This document shows, piece by piece, positions 8,735-19,830 of a stretch of DNA of 64,000 nucleotides. Each line of letters starts with the position of its first letter. The first letter of the stretch is position 1. The stretch lies in NCBI RefSeq assembly GCF_001642995.1, contig NZ_LOHS01000038.1:1-64000 (forward strand), in the 5' to 3' direction. A model generated the notes under the pieces. It ran no database searches, was not told the DNA's origin, and was given only the letters and a program-made list of their open reading frames with translations. The stretch comes from Streptomyces jeddahensis. GTDB lineage: Bacteria > Actinomycetota > Actinomycetes > Streptomycetales > Streptomycetaceae. The position numbers and the translations under genes are program-made.

Positions 8735-9796
8735 TCAGTTGTCGTCCTCGTCGATGAGGAACCCCCGCATCGGCGAGGGAGCCTGCTGCATCGGCGACGG
8801 CCCCTGCGGCCGCACCGGCGCCATCGGCTGCGTCATCGCGGGCGACATCTGCTGCTGACCGCCGTAGGAGGGGGCGGCCGGAGACGGGTTGCCGCCCATC
8901 GTCTGGTTGCCGCCGTACGACGGGGCGCTCGCGCCGGCCGGTGCCATGGAGGGCGCCGGGGACGGCGGCAGAGAAGCCGTCGCCGGGGTCCGCGGCGGAG
9001 CCAGCGAGTCGTCGGCCTGGGTCTCCAGCTGACGCAGCTGCGACTCCAGGTAGGACTTCAGACGCGTGCGGTACTCCCGCTCGAAGCCGCGCAGGTCCTC
9101 GACCTTGCGCTCCAGCGTCGCGCGCGCGGACTCGAGGGAGCCCATCGCCACGCGGTGCTTCTCCTGGGCGTCCCGCTCAAGGGCGTCGGCCTTGGCGCGG
9201 GCGTCGCGCTCGAGGCCCTCGGCGCGGCTGCGCGCCTCGCCGACGATCTTGTTGGCCTCGGAACGGGCCTCCGCGATCGCCTGGTCGGCGGTCTGCTGCG
9301 CAAGGGACAGCACACGCGCGGCGCTGTCGCCGCCGGGGCCCTGACCGGGGCCGGGCAGCTGGGGTCCGTGACCACCCATGGGACCGCCCATCGGGCCGCC
9401 CATCGGACCCTGGCCCATCGGACCGGGACCCTGGGGACCAGGGCCATGGCCGGGACCTGCAGGCAGCTGGGGTGCGCCGCCGGGCAGCTGGGGCGGACCG
9501 CCCATCTGGTGCTGCTGCGGGGGCACCGGCTGCGGTCCGGATATGGCAGCGGGTACCGGAGCGCCGGGACGATCCTGCTGCTCAGGCGGTTTCCGCATGG
9601 CCTGCTGCTGGCTCTGGGCGGCGGCCCGGGTGGCCGCGGCGAGCTTGGCGCGCAGGTCCTCGTTCTCGCGGAGCAGACGGGTCAGTTCGGCTTCGACCTC
9701 GTCGAGGAAGGCATCGACCTCGTCCTCGTCATAGCCTTCTCGGAGGCGGACGGTCGTGAACTGCTTGTTCCGCACGTCCTCGGGGGTCAACGGCAT
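8735..9796 (-). CDS. divIVA: DivIVA, polar growth and division protein
   Basis: Coiled-coil scaffold that marks hyphal tips and directs apical growth in Streptomyces. The 353-residue protein has the N-terminal membrane-binding domain (MPLTPEDVRNKQFTTVRLREGYDEDEVDAFLDEVE), a first coiled coil to about residue 60, a long Pro/Gln/Gly-rich linker (about 65-150), a second long coiled coil (about 155-265) and a low-complexity C-terminal tail rich in Pro, Gln and Met. The linker and tail are typical of the long Streptomyces form. The ATG at 9796 follows GAGGTG. It is the last gene of the division block. Confidence 0.95.
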   Translation of the reverse strand: MPLTPEDVRNKQFTTVRLREGYDEDEVDAFLDEVEAELTRLLRENEDLRAKLAAATRAAAQSQQQAMRKPPEQQDRPGAPVPAAISGPQPVPPQQHQMGGPPQLPGGAPQLPAGPGHGPGPQGPGPMGQGPMGGPMGGPMGGHGPQLPGPGQGPGGDSAARVLSLAQQTADQAIAEARSEANKIVGEARSRAEGLERDARAKADALERDAQEKHRVAMGSLESARATLERKVEDLRGFEREYRTRLKSYLESQLRQLETQADDSLAPPRTPATASLPPSPAPSMAPAGASAPSYGGNQTMGGNPSPAAPSYGGQQQMSPAMTQPMAPVRPQGPSPMQQAPSPMRGFLIDEDDN

Positions 9797-9842
9797 CTCT
9801 TCACCTCAACGTAGTCGTCGGCATTCGGCAAGACCGTATCGT

Positions 9843-10127
9843 TCACAGCCGGCTCACGATGGAGATCAGGATGTAGACGATGATCATCAGGACGAAGAAG
9901 GACAGGTCGAGCGCCACGCCCCCGAGACGCAGCGGCGGAATGAACCGCCGCAGAAGCTTCAGCGGTGGATCGGTGACAGTGTAGGTGGCCTCCAGAACGA
10001 CCACCATCGCCTTGCCGGGTTGCCACGAGCGGGCGAACTGGAAGACATAGTCCATGACCAACCGGAAGATCAGCACGACAAGGAAACACATCAGCGCGAA
10101 CTCGAGTACATCCAGTACCACGCTCAT
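9843..10127 (-). CDS. YggT family integral membrane protein
   Basis: Small 94-residue membrane protein with two hydrophobic segments, at about 3-25 and 72-92, separated by a loop with the family-typical DPPLKLLRRFIPP. Function is unproven; YggT proteins lie near sepF/ftsZ and divIVA in many Gram-positives, hinting at a role in the division site or turgor. A good ribosome site (GGGGAGAGG) precedes the ATG. It lies between sepF and divIVA and is probably co-transcribed with them. Confidence 0.9.
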   Translation of the reverse strand: MSVVLDVLEFALMCFLVVLIFRLVMDYVFQFARSWQPGKAMVVVLEATYTVTDPPLKLLRRFIPPLRLGGVALDLSFFVLMIIVYILISIVSRL

Positions 10128-10177
10128 GACCGTGCTTCCCTCTCCCCTGTTCCATGACCTTGTGTCGGCCCTGCGTC

Positions 10178-10798
10178 TCAGCTCTGGTTGAAGAACCCGC
10201 CCTCTGCGATGCGGGCCTTGTCCTCCGCCGTGACATCGACGTTAGCAGGCGACAACAAGAACACCTTCTGCGTCACGCGCTCGATACTGCCATGAAGACC
10301 GAAGACCAGACCCGCGGCAAAGTCGACAAGTCGCTTCGCGTCCGTGTCGTCCATCTCCGTCAGATTCATGATCACCGGGGTGCCCTCACGGAAGTGTTCC
10401 CCGATGGTACGGGCCTCGTTGTAGGTCCGCGGGTGCAGTGTGGTGATGCGGTAGGGCTCTCGCTCGGACACGACCTTGGGCATGATCACCGGCGCGCTCT
10501 TCTCCAGACTCTGACGTTCAGGTGTGATGGATGACACTGGAGCAATTCGTGCCGGACGCGCCGCTTCTGCCGGAATTGCGACCGGCTCCCGTTGTGCCGG
10601 AGGTTGTACTACTCGTACGGATTCTTCCCTTTGGGGCTGGTGCGACTGATGCGACGGCTCGTGCCGCCGACGGTCGCGCTCGGGCTCCGGGTCCAGTTCG
10701 GGCTCGAAGTCGTCGTCAGGGTCGAAGCCCCGGCCGTCGTACCCATCGTCCTCCACGAGGCCGAGGTAGACCGCCATCTTGCGCATCGCGCCGGCCAT
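10178..10798 (-). CDS. sepF: Cell division protein SepF
   Basis: FtsZ membrane anchor and Z-ring organiser, taking the place of the missing FtsA. The 206-residue protein has an N-terminal amphipathic membrane-targeting helix ([14 protein letters not shown]), a Glu/Arg/Pro-rich disordered linker (about 20-110) and the C-terminal SepF fold ([27 protein letters not shown], then [17 protein letters not shown]). The ATG at 10798 has GGAGGA upstream; an in-frame ATG at 10786 is the alternative. It is downstream of yggS in the ftsZ block. Confidence 0.95.
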   Translation of the reverse strand: MAGAMRKMAVYLGLVEDDGYDGRGFDPDDDFEPELDPEPERDRRRHEPSHQSHQPQREESVRVVQPPAQREPVAIPAEAARPARIAPVSSITPERQSLEKSAPVIMPKVVSEREPYRITTLHPRTYNEARTIGEHFREGTPVIMNLTEMDDTDAKRLVDFAAGLVFGLHGSIERVTQKVFLLSPANVDVTAEDKARIAEGGFFNQS

Positions 10799-10817
10799 GC
10801 TCTGAATCCTCCGCTCT

Positions 10818-10843
10818 GTGGTGGATCGGCGTGGTGGATCGGC
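10818..10843. repeat. 13-bp perfect tandem duplication upstream of sepF
   Basis: GTGGTGGATCGGC occurs twice head to tail, 20 bases before the sepF start codon. It lies in the presumed 5' untranslated region between yggS and sepF. Confidence 0.9.
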
Positions 10844-10936
10844 TCACGCCAACCAATGTGCCCGCGATCCACGGGTCCGCCCCGCTATTGGCGGGAATGA
10901 CCATATTTTCTGCTGTGGTCCGACTTCTTGGCGACG

Positions 10937-11656
10937 TTACCCGAGCCTGGGTCGGACTCCGAGTACCGCCGTACCGACGCGCACATGTGTCGCCCCGGCA
11001 GCCACGGCCTGTTCGAGGTCCGCACTCATCCCTGCTGACACCATGTTCGCAGCAGGATGGTTCCGGCGCACGAGGGTTGCCAATTCCATCAGCCGGTCGA
11101 AGGCGTCCCGTTGGCGACCCGCGTACGGTCCGGTGAGCGGCGCGACCGTCATCAGTCCGCCGAGCCGGAGCCCGGGCGCGTTCGCGACAAGGTCGGCCAA
11201 CTCTTCGATTCCGTCAGGCCCGACGCCTCCTCGCGCACCCCGCCCGCTCTCGTCCGCGTCGAGCGCGACCTGGATCAGGCAGCCGACTTCGCGCCCGGCC
11301 CGTACGGCCTCCTTGGAGAGCGCGGTGACGAGCCGGGAACGGTCGACGGACTGCACCACATCGGCATAACCGACCACAGAACGGACCTTGTTGGTCTGCA
11401 GCTGACCGACAAAGTGCCATGTAAGCGGCAGATCCGAGCATGCGGCGGCCTTCGGTGCGGCGTCCTGGTCGCGGTTCTCGGCCACGTGCCGCACCCCGAG
11501 CTCCGACAGGATCCGCACATCGCCGGCCGGATAGGTCTTGGTGACCACGATCAGGGTCACTTCTTCGCGCTTGCGGCCCGCCGCCACACAAGCCGCGGCG
11601 ATACGCGCCTCGACTTTCTCCAGATTCGCAGCGAGTTGAGCCTTACGGTCCGTCAT
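10937..11656 (-). CDS. YggS/PLPBP family pyridoxal-phosphate homeostasis protein
   Basis: Single-domain alanine-racemase-fold protein that binds pyridoxal 5'-phosphate and balances its cellular pool; no enzymatic activity is known for the family. The 239 residues show the PLP lysine in LIVVTKTYPAGD (about Lys40), the WHFVGQLQTNK motif and the C-terminal SAGMSADLEQAVAAGATHVRVGT phosphate-binding stretch. The gene lies 6 bases after pgeF, the usual arrangement in actinobacterial ftsZ clusters, and is probably in the ftsZ operon. Confidence 0.94.
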   Translation of the reverse strand: MTDRKAQLAANLEKVEARIAAACVAAGRKREEVTLIVVTKTYPAGDVRILSELGVRHVAENRDQDAAPKAAACSDLPLTWHFVGQLQTNKVRSVVGYADVVQSVDRSRLVTALSKEAVRAGREVGCLIQVALDADESGRGARGGVGPDGIEELADLVANAPGLRLGGLMTVAPLTGPYAGRQRDAFDRLMELATLVRRNHPAANMVSAGMSADLEQAVAAGATHVRVGTAVLGVRPRLG

Positions 11657-11662
11657 GCCCCA

Positions 11663-12400
11663 TCAGTCCAGCCAGACATAGCCCGCGAGCCGCCCGGTGG
11701 TGCGGTCGCGGCGGTACGAGAAGTGGTCGCGCGACTCGCGCGTGCACACCGGCGCCTGCTCCCGGTCGCGCACCCCGAGCCGCTCGAGCTGCGCATGCAC
11801 ACCGGCGGTCACGTCGACAGCGGGTGTGCCCCAGCTCGTCTCGGCGTACGCCGCCGGTTCGACCCCGGCGACCTCGGCGCGCATCGTGTCGGGAACTTCG
11901 TAACAGCGCCCGCAGACCGCGGGGCCGGTGCGGGCGGTGATGCGGTCCGGCTCGGCGCCGAGTTTCACCATCGCCTCGACGGCGGCGGGGACGACCCCGG
12001 CCACCATGCCCGGGCGTCCGGCGTGGGCGGCGGCCGCGATTCCGGCGACCGGGTCGGCCAGCAGGACCGGGACGCAGTCCGCGGTGAGTACGGCGAGTGC
12101 GAGGCCGCGCCGGGCGGTGACGATCGCGTCGACCGCGGGAACCGCCGGGTTCGCAGCGGTGCCCCACGGCCCGTCGACCACGGCGACGTCGGCCCCGTGC
12201 ACCTGGTTCATCCACACCACACCAGCAGGATCGAGCCCCAGCGACTTGGCCGCCAGCTCGCGGTTGGTGCGTACGGCCTCGGGGTCGTCGCCGACCGCTC
12301 CGCCGAGATTGAGCTCCTCGTACGGAGCGGCGCTCACCCCGCCCCACCTGTCGGTGAAGGCGAAGTGGGCGCCGCCCACGATGTCGTGCTGTCCTATCAC
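11663..12400 (-). CDS. pgeF: Peptidoglycan editing factor PgeF (YfiH/laccase-domain family)
   Basis: Family enzyme that removes misincorporated L-serine from UDP-MurNAc precursors, earlier called polyphenol oxidase or YlmD. The 245-residue protein has the metal-binding motifs NQVHGADV (His), LTADCVPVLLAD (Cys) and AAHAGRPGMV (His). The start is a GTG at 12400 with no clear ribosome site; ftsZ ends 18 bases upstream, so translation may depend on the operon. Its place between ftsZ and yggS suits a role in wall-precursor quality control. Confidence 0.9.
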   Translation of the reverse strand: MIGQHDIVGGAHFAFTDRWGGVSAAPYEELNLGGAVGDDPEAVRTNRELAAKSLGLDPAGVVWMNQVHGADVAVVDGPWGTAANPAVPAVDAIVTARRGLALAVLTADCVPVLLADPVAGIAAAAHAGRPGMVAGVVPAAVEAMVKLGAEPDRITARTGPAVCGRCYEVPDTMRAEVAGVEPAAYAETSWGTPAVDVTAGVHAQLERLGVRDREQAPVCTRESRDHFSYRRDRTTGRLAGYVWLD

Positions 12401-12418
12401 TTCAGCGTGTCCGGCCCG

Positions 12419-13612
<1,194 letters not shown>

Positions 13613-13706
13613 GTCGAAGGCCTCTCGCCTCGAGTTACGTGTCGCCGCCTCGCGGGTGCTGCGAACCGACGACTGATGCCGAATGGGACGGTCCGAACGC
13701 CGACCC

Positions 13707-13732
13707 GAACCCTAACCCTGAAGTTTAGGGTT
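13707..13732 (-). promoter_or_regulatory. Inverted repeats upstream of ftsZ
   Basis: AACCCTAA (13707-13714) and TTAGGGTT (13724-13731) form an 8-bp palindrome with a 9-base spacer. A shifted pairing TAACCCT (13712-13718) and AGGGTTA (13726-13732) with a 7-base spacer is also perfect. It lies about 95 bases before the ftsZ start in an AT-richer patch, where a promoter or operator would be expected. The protein that binds it is unknown. Confidence 0.5.
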
Positions 13733-13897
13733 ACCAGTGTGCCTGTTGCTGGTTTTCGTTTGACCCTTCCGAACAGGACACTAAGTCGACAAGTGGCGCA
13801 CGTTCAACGAACACGCCGAACCTCCCGTTTTTCTTTTCACCCTATGTGATCACCCATAGCGATGAACAACCAGGGTGCTGGCCTGCGACGACGTCCG

Positions 13898-14698
13898 TCA
13901 ACTCCCTGACGCCGCCGGGGCGGTGGGAACGCTGACGTCGAAGTGCCTCGCGCCGGGGGCTGCTTTCATCAGGGCGGAGAGTGTGGCAGCCTTCGCGCGA
14001 CCCCTTTCGCTGCTCCCCCAGGCGACGGTGCGATCGTCGGTCAGCTCCAGCGAGATGGAGTCGTAGGTACGGACCTTGACGACGCGTGTGTCCCGGGCGA
14101 CCGCGGCCGGCAGGTCACCGGCGACCCGTACGGCTTCCCGCACGAGACGGTCCGGCCCGAAGCGCTGTCGGCTCGCGGACTGATCCGCCGTCAATTCCAG
14201 TGCCGGGATGCCCTTCGGAGCGTTGCCGACGGTAGCGAAACGGACCCCTTCGGCGTCCACTTCGACGAACTTTTCGCCCTTTTTGATAAGGAGTACCGGC
14301 TTCCGTTCGGTCACTTTGAGTGCGATTCCATGCGGCCAGGATCGGACGACATCAACCGAGTCAATTCGGGGCAATTTCCGGCGCAACCGATCCTCAATGG
14401 CATCGGTGTCGACTGAAATCAGCGGCGAACCGACCGGAACACCGGCCGCCGCGCGCACCTCTCCGGGCGTCAGCACCTGGGTGCCCGATGTCGTGACCTT
14501 CTCGACGCGCAGCCACTGCGAGCCGTAGAGCACCCAGACGGCCCCCGCACCCAGCAGGGCGGCGACGGCGAGCAGCAGGATCAGGACGCGGAGGCGCCGC
14601 ACCCGGAGCGGGGGCCGGCCGCCGGGTCCCGGCGGCCGGGGAGGGCCGGACGCAGACGGCTGCCGTTCCCCGCTCTCGGCGGTCGTCGCTCCGGCCAC
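13898..14698 (-). CDS. ftsQ: Cell division protein FtsQ/DivIB
   Basis: Bitopic divisome protein of 266 residues that bridges early and late division proteins together with FtsL. The order is a Pro-rich cytoplasmic tail (1-35), one membrane helix (LRVLILLLAVAALLGAGAVWV), a POTRA domain (about 62-135: LRVEKVTTSGTQVLTPGEV) and the beta domain with ERKPVLLIKKGEKFVEVDAEG. The start is GTG at 14698. It lies between murG and ftsZ, the standard order. Confidence 0.95.
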   Translation of the reverse strand: MAGATTAESGERQPSASGPPRPPGPGGRPPLRVRRLRVLILLLAVAALLGAGAVWVLYGSQWLRVEKVTTSGTQVLTPGEVRAAAGVPVGSPLISVDTDAIEDRLRRKLPRIDSVDVVRSWPHGIALKVTERKPVLLIKKGEKFVEVDAEGVRFATVGNAPKGIPALELTADQSASRQRFGPDRLVREAVRVAGDLPAAVARDTRVVKVRTYDSISLELTDDRTVAWGSSERGRAKAATLSALMKAAPGARHFDVSVPTAPAASGS

Positions 14699-14732
14699 GG
14701 TGCCCTGCCTTCTCTCACATGCGCGCGGTGTC

Positions 14733-15821
14733 CTAGTGGCGCGAGGCGATCGCCTCGTACACCATGCCGACCAGCAGCTCGTCGGCGTCCCGGCGGCCGA
14801 ACTCGGCGGCGGCGCGGGACATCTCGTACAGCCGGTGCGGGTCAGCCAGCACCGGCAGGACGTTGCCCTGCACCCACTCGGGCGTGAGCTCGGCGTCGTC
14901 GACGAGGAGCCCGCCGCCGGCCTTGACCACCGGCTGGGCGTTCAGCCGCTGCTCTCCGTTGCCGATGGGCAGCGGGACGTAGGCGGCCGGGAGCCCGACG
15001 GCGGACAGTTCGGCGACGGTCATCGCGCCCGCGCGGCAGAGCATCATGTCGGCCGCGGCGTACGCGAGGTCCATCCGGTCCACGTACGGTACCGGGATGT
15101 AGGGCGGCATTCCCGGCATGTTGTCCACGCGCGGCAGTTCGTTCTTGGGGCCGACCACGTGCAGGACCTGGATGCCGGACTGCTGGAGGAGCGGGGCGAC
15201 GCGCTGCACGACCTCGTTGAGGCGGCGGGCGCCCTGCGAGCCGCCGGAGACGAGCAGCGTCGGCAGGTTCGGGTCGAGCCCGAAGGCGGCGCGGGCTTCG
15301 AGGCGCGCGGCGGCGCGGTCGAGCATGGCGATGGAGCGCCGCAGCGGGATTCCGATGTAGCGGGCGTTCCGGAGCTTGCTGTCCGGGGTGGCGACCGCGA
15401 CCTGGGCCGCGTACCGGGAGCCGATCTTGTTGGCGAGGCCCGGGCGGGCGTTGGCCTCGTGCACCACGATCGGCACGCCGAGCCGCTTGGCCGCCAGATA
15501 GCCGGGCAGCGCCACGTAGCCGCCGAAGCCGACGACCGCGTCCGCCTTGGTGCGCTCCAGGATCTGCTCCGCCGCCTTGATCGTGCCGCGCAGCCGTCCG
15601 GGGACGGTGATCAGCTCGGGCGTGGGCTTGCGGGGCAGCGGGACGGCGGGGATCAGCGCGAGTTCGTAACCCCGCTCAGGGACGAGACGGGTCTCGAGTC
15701 CACGCTCCGTGCCGAGGGCCGTGATCCCCACGGTCGGGTCCTGCCTGCGCAGGGCGTCCGCGAGGGCGAGCGCGGGCTCGATGTGGCCGGCGGTCCCCCC
15801 ACCGGCGAGTACGACATGCAC
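14733..15821 (-). CDS. murG: MurG, lipid II synthase
   Basis: Membrane-associated GT28 glycosyltransferase that adds GlcNAc from UDP-GlcNAc to lipid I, giving lipid II. The 362 residues show the N-terminal GGGTAGHI glycine loop, [28 protein letters not shown], and the C-terminal donor site [15 protein letters not shown] and [23 protein letters not shown]. The ATG at 15821 lies 6 bases after the ftsW stop, implying coupled translation. Confidence 0.97.
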   Translation of the reverse strand: MHVVLAGGGTAGHIEPALALADALRRQDPTVGITALGTERGLETRLVPERGYELALIPAVPLPRKPTPELITVPGRLRGTIKAAEQILERTKADAVVGFGGYVALPGYLAAKRLGVPIVVHEANARPGLANKIGSRYAAQVAVATPDSKLRNARYIGIPLRRSIAMLDRAAARLEARAAFGLDPNLPTLLVSGGSQGARRLNEVVQRVAPLLQQSGIQVLHVVGPKNELPRVDNMPGMPPYIPVPYVDRMDLAYAAADMMLCRAGAMTVAELSAVGLPAAYVPLPIGNGEQRLNAQPVVKAGGGLLVDDAELTPEWVQGNVLPVLADPHRLYEMSRAAAEFGRRDADELLVGMVYEAIASRH

Positions 15822-15827
15822 CGAAAT

Positions 15828-17186
15828 TCACCGCTCTCCGGACGGACGCGCCGTGGCGCGCCGTCGCATCGTGTTCCATCTCCGAGGCCCCCGACCGGTC
15901 TCGGAGCCTCTCACCGCAGCCCGCTTTCTACCAAAGACAGGTTGCCGCATCGCAAGCGCCGCCCGTGCAGCGGGTTCCTCGCGCGCGAAGGCGATCAGCA
16001 GCCCGACGGCGAACATGGTCGGCAGCAGGGCGGACCCACCGTAGGAGAACAGCGGGAGCGGGACTCCGGCGATCGGCAGCAGGCCGAGCACCGCACCGAT
16101 GTTGACCACGGCCTGGGCCGTGATCCAGGTGGTCACGCCTCCCGCGGCGTACCTCACGAAGGGGTCCTCCGTGCGTCCAGCCACGCGGATACCCGCATAG
16201 CCTAGAGCCGCGAAGAGTGCGATCACCGACAGCGTCCCTGCCAGACCGAGTTCCTCCCCGGTGACGGCGAAGATGAAGTCCGTGTGGGCCTCGGGCAGTT
16301 GACCCCATTTTTCCACACTCGCACCGAGGCCGGAACCGAAGAGTCCGCCGGAGGCCAGGGCGTAGATGCCGTGCACGGCCTGCCAGCACTGGTCGCCGGG
16401 TCCCGGTTCGGTCGCGCCGATGCAGGCGAGCCGGGCCATACGGTTGGGGCTGGTCCTGATGAGGATCAGCCCGATCACGGCCGCGATGCCGAGGACTCCC
16501 GCGAAGAGCCGGGTCGGCGCCCCGGCCAGCCACAGCAGCCCGAAGAGGATCGCGGTCAGGATGATCGCCGTGCCCATGTCGCCGCCGAGCATGATCAGCC
16601 CGAGCAGCAGGAAGGCGACCGGAACCAGCGGCACCAGCATGTGCTTCCACTGGGTCAGCAGCCGTTTGTCCTGCTTGCGGGCGAGCAGATCGGCCCCCCA
16701 CAGCACGAGCGCCAGCTTGCCGAACTCACTGGGCTGCAGCTGGAAGGGCCCGCCCAGCGAGATCCAGTTCTGGTTGCCGTTGACCGCCATCCCTATCCCC
16801 GGGATCTGCACGAGGACCATCAGGAAGACGGATCCGGCGAGTATCGGGTACGCCAGCGCGCGGTGCAGCTTGACCGGCATCCGCGCGGCGATCAGCAGCA
16901 GCAGCCCACCGATCATGGCGGCCACGAACTGCTTCCGGAAGAAGTACGAGGCGGGCAGCGACAACTGCAGCGCCTTGATCATCGACGCCGAGTACACCAT
17001 CACAAGCCCGAGCACGGTGATCAGCAGACTGCTGCCGAGGATCACGTAGTACGCGGTGAGCGGCCGATCCCAGGCCCGCCGCGCCTGGGTGTGCAACCGC
17101 TGGAGGGGGTTCTCGCGCGGGGGACGGGGAGGAGCGGGGCGTACGGGGGCCCGCTTGGCAGGAGCACGACTGGAGCTACTGGCCAT
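15828..17186 (-). CDS. ftsW: FtsW, SEDS peptidoglycan glycosyltransferase
   Basis: Multi-spanning SEDS polymerase that works with FtsI at the septum. The 452-residue protein has a basic Pro-rich cytoplasmic start, about ten membrane segments, and family motifs NGNQNWISLGGPFQLQPSEF, GGDMGTAI, HTDFIFAVTGEELGL and the C-terminal PLPLFSYGGSALL. The tail is long, basic and cytoplasmic. The ATG at 17186 (MASSSSRAPAKRAP) is chosen because the longer frame to 17255 runs through dispersed repeat DNA. It follows murD by about 160 bases, the one sizeable gap in this stretch. Confidence 0.95.
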   Translation of the reverse strand: MASSSSRAPAKRAPVRPAPPRPPRENPLQRLHTQARRAWDRPLTAYYVILGSSLLITVLGLVMVYSASMIKALQLSLPASYFFRKQFVAAMIGGLLLLIAARMPVKLHRALAYPILAGSVFLMVLVQIPGIGMAVNGNQNWISLGGPFQLQPSEFGKLALVLWGADLLARKQDKRLLTQWKHMLVPLVPVAFLLLGLIMLGGDMGTAIILTAILFGLLWLAGAPTRLFAGVLGIAAVIGLILIRTSPNRMARLACIGATEPGPGDQCWQAVHGIYALASGGLFGSGLGASVEKWGQLPEAHTDFIFAVTGEELGLAGTLSVIALFAALGYAGIRVAGRTEDPFVRYAAGGVTTWITAQAVVNIGAVLGLLPIAGVPLPLFSYGGSALLPTMFAVGLLIAFAREEPAARAALAMRQPVFGRKRAAVRGSETGRGPRRWNTMRRRATARPSGER

Positions 17187-17190
17187 CGGC

Positions 17191-17262
17191 AGCACCCCCA
17201 CCGCTGTGGGAGATCGTCCCGCTAGGCGGGACGGGCTGGCACAGCGGACGACCACCGGCGGG
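17191..17262 (+). repeat. Dispersed intergenic repeat, family B, copy 2
   Basis: Contains CCACCGCTGTGGGAGATCGT, CCCGCTAGGCGGGACGGGCT and GGCACAGC, the block order of 8474-8580. It separates murD from ftsW inside the wall operon. The rest of the gap, 17263-17347, has no coding signal. Confidence 0.65.
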
Positions 17263-17347
17263 TAGCCGCCGACGAAACCTCAGCCACAACGCTGCCACGC
17301 GTCCCTCCCAGGGATCGCGGGGCACCCGCGGACGACGGGGCCCCGTT

Positions 17348-18760
17348 TCAGGCGCCTACGGCGCCAAGGGCGCGAACCGCCTCCGCGAACGCCTCACCGC
17401 GCTTGTTGTAGTTGGTGAACATATCCATCGACGCACAGGCCGGAGCCATCAGCACCGTGTCCCCCGGCACGGCGAGCCGCGCCGCCTCCCGTACCGCCGC
17501 CGACATCGCCCCAGTGTCCGTCCGGTCGAGGTCCACCACCGGCACCTCGGGCGCGTGTCGCGCGAGCGCCTCGCGGATCAGGGCGCGGTCCTGCCCGATG
17601 AGGACGGCACCCCGCAGCCGCTTCGCCGACTTGGCGACCAGCTCGTCGAAGGTCGCGCCCTTGGCGAGTCCGCCCGCGATCCACACGATCGAGTCGTACG
17701 CGGCCAACGAGGCTTCCGCGGCATGGGTGTTGGTGGCCTTGGAGTCGTCGATGTAGGCGACGCCGTCGACGTCGGCGACATGCGCGATGCGGTGCGCGTC
17801 GGGCCGGAAGGCCCGCAGGCCGTCCCGTACGGCGGCCGGCTCGACGCCGAAGGCGCGCGCCAGGGCGGCGGCGGCCAGTGCGTTGGCGATGTTGTGCGGG
17901 GCCGGTGGGTTGACGTCGGAGATCTGGGCGAGCTCCTGGGCCTGCTTCTGCCGGTTCTCGACGAAGGCGCGGTCGACGAGGATGTCGTCCACGACGCCGA
18001 GTTGGGACGGCCCTGGCGTGCCGAGCGTGAAGCCGATCGCGCGGCAGCCCTCCTCGACGTCGGCCGCGCGCACCAGGTCCTCGGTGGCCTTGTCGGCGAC
18101 GTTGTAGACGCAGGCGACCTTGTTGCCCTCGTAGATGCGGCCCTTGTCGGCGGCGTACGCCTCCATGGAGCCGTGCCAGTCGAGGTGGTCGGGGGCCAGG
18201 TTCAGCACGGCCGCGGAGTGGGCACGCAGGGAGGGCGCCCAGTGGAGCTGGTAGCTGGAGAGCTCGACCGCGAGGACGTCGTACTTCTCGTCACCGAGGA
18301 CGGCGTCCAGCAGGGAGACCCCGATGTTGCCGACGGCGGCCGTGCGCAGCCCTGCCGCCTCGAGGATCGAGGCGAGCATCTGGACGGTCGTGGTCTTGCC
18401 GTTGGTGCCGGTGACCGCGAGCCAGGGAGCGGCGTCGGGGCCGCGCAGGCGCCAGGCCAGTTCGACGTCGCCCCAGACAGGGACGCCCGCCTCGGCGGCT
18501 GCGGCGAACAGCGGCTTGTCCGGCTTCCAGCCTGGCGCCGTGACGATGAGTTCCGTGCCCTCGGGCAGGGTTGCGCCGTCACCGAGCCGCACCGTGATGC
18601 CTTCGGCCTCCAGCTCGGCGGCCTGCTTGCGGGAGCGCTCGTCGTCGCCGTCGTTGACGACGGTGACGACCGCGCCGAGGCCGCGCAGGACCCTGGCCGC
18701 CGGGACACCGGAGACGCCGAGCCCGGCGACGGTGACGTGCTTGCCCTGCCAGTCGGTCAC
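17348..18760 (-). CDS. murD: MurD, UDP-MurNAc-L-alanine:D-glutamate ligase
   Basis: Cytoplasmic Mur ligase that adds D-glutamate to UDP-MurNAc-L-Ala using ATP. The 470 residues show the N-terminal Rossmann start [17 protein letters not shown], the ATP loop [36 protein letters not shown], the [12 protein letters not shown] motif and the C-terminal [22 protein letters not shown]. The GTG at 18760 overlaps the mraY stop by 4 bases (GTGA). The much longer open frame up to 19888 is a shadow of mraY. Confidence 0.97.
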   Translation of the reverse strand: MTDWQGKHVTVAGLGVSGVPAARVLRGLGAVVTVVNDGDDERSRKQAAELEAEGITVRLGDGATLPEGTELIVTAPGWKPDKPLFAAAAEAGVPVWGDVELAWRLRGPDAAPWLAVTGTNGKTTTVQMLASILEAAGLRTAAVGNIGVSLLDAVLGDEKYDVLAVELSSYQLHWAPSLRAHSAAVLNLAPDHLDWHGSMEAYAADKGRIYEGNKVACVYNVADKATEDLVRAADVEEGCRAIGFTLGTPGPSQLGVVDDILVDRAFVENRQKQAQELAQISDVNPPAPHNIANALAAAALARAFGVEPAAVRDGLRAFRPDAHRIAHVADVDGVAYIDDSKATNTHAAEASLAAYDSIVWIAGGLAKGATFDELVAKSAKRLRGAVLIGQDRALIREALARHAPEVPVVDLDRTDTGAMSAAVREAARLAVPGDTVLMAPACASMDMFTNYNKRGEAFAEAVRALGAVGA

Positions 18761-19830
18761 TTGTCGGCCGCCCATCCCGCGTAGAAGAGCCCCAGTCCGA
18801 CGATCACACAGATGCCCTGGATGATCCAGAAGCGGACCACGACGAGGACCTCGGACCATCCCTTGAGCTCGAAGTGGTGCTGCAGCGGGGCCATCCGGAA
18901 GACGCGCTTTCCGGTGAGGCGGAACGAGCCTACCTGGATGACCACGGACATGGTGATCAGGACGAACAGACCGCCGAGGATGGCGAGCAGCAGCTCGGTG
19001 CGCGAGCAGATCGCCAGGCCCGCGAGCGCGCCGCCGAGGGCGAGCGAGCCGGTGTCGCCCATGAAGATCTTGGCGGGCGACGTGTTCCACCACAGGAAGC
19101 CGAGGCAGGCGCCCATCAGCGCGGATGCGACCACGGCGAGGTCGAGCGGATCTCGCACCTCGTAGCAGGCGGCCGGGTTGGTCAGGGTCGTCGCGTTGGC
19201 GCAGGACTCCTGGAACTGCCAGACGCCGATGAAGGTGTAGGCGCCGAAGACGAGCACAGAGGCGCCGGTGGCGAGGCCGTCGAGACCGTCGGTGAGGTTC
19301 ACGCCGTTCGACATCGCGAGGATCATGAACAGTGCCCAGATGACGAATAGCACCGGGCCGATGGTCCAGCCGAAGTCCTGCACGAAGGAGAGCTTGGTGG
19401 AGGCCGGGGTGTTGCCGCGGTTGTCGGCGAACTGGAGCGCGAGGACCGCGAAGGTGATGCCGACGATCAGCTGTCCGGCCATCTTCGCCTTGGCCCTGAG
19501 GCCCAGCGAGCGTCGCTTGACGATCTTGATGTAGTCGTCCAGGAAGCCGACCAGGCCCATGCCGCCCATCAGGCCGAGCACCAGCACGCCGGAGAAGGTC
19601 GGCGAGTAGCCCGTGATCATCTTGGACAGGAAGTACGCGGCGATCGTCGCCAGGATGAAGGCGATGCCGCCCATGGTCGGCGTACCGCGCTTGCTGTGGT
19701 GCTCTTTCGGGCCGTCGTCGCGGATGTACTGGCCGTAGCCCTTGCGGGCAAGGAGTTTGATCAGCAGCGGGGTGCCGATCAGGGTCAGGAAGAGGCCAAT
19801 GACTCCTGCGAACAGGATCTGCTTCATCAT
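18757..19830 (-). CDS. mraY: MraY, phospho-MurNAc-pentapeptide translocase
   Basis: Polytopic membrane enzyme that transfers phospho-MurNAc-pentapeptide to undecaprenyl phosphate to form lipid I. The 357-residue protein has about ten membrane helices and conserved motifs: [32 protein letters not shown] with the catalytic Asp pair, [22 protein letters not shown] and the HHFELKG loop. The ATG at 19830 overlaps the murF stop (ATGA); a second ATG follows at once. Confidence 0.98.
   Translation of the reverse strand: MMKQILFAGVIGLFLTLIGTPLLIKLLARKGYGQYIRDDGPKEHHSKRGTPTMGGIAFILATIAAYFLSKMITGYSPTFSGVLVLGLMGGMGLVGFLDDYIKIVKRRSLGLRAKAKMAGQLIVGITFAVLALQFADNRGNTPASTKLSFVQDFGWTIGPVLFVIWALFMILAMSNGVNLTDGLDGLATGASVLVFGAYTFIGVWQFQESCANATTLTNPAACYEVRDPLDLAVVASALMGACLGFLWWNTSPAKIFMGDTGSLALGGALAGLAICSRTELLLAILGGLFVLITMSVVIQVGSFRLTGKRVFRMAPLQHHFELKGWSEVLVVVRFWIIQGICVIVGLGLFYAGWAADK

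Noticed and set aside
13700..13735. Telomere-like AACCCTAACCCT sequence
   Set aside because: Only two units, located inside the ftsQ-ftsZ gap of a core operon. Streptomyces telomeres are different palindromic ends, so this is treated as an operator candidate.
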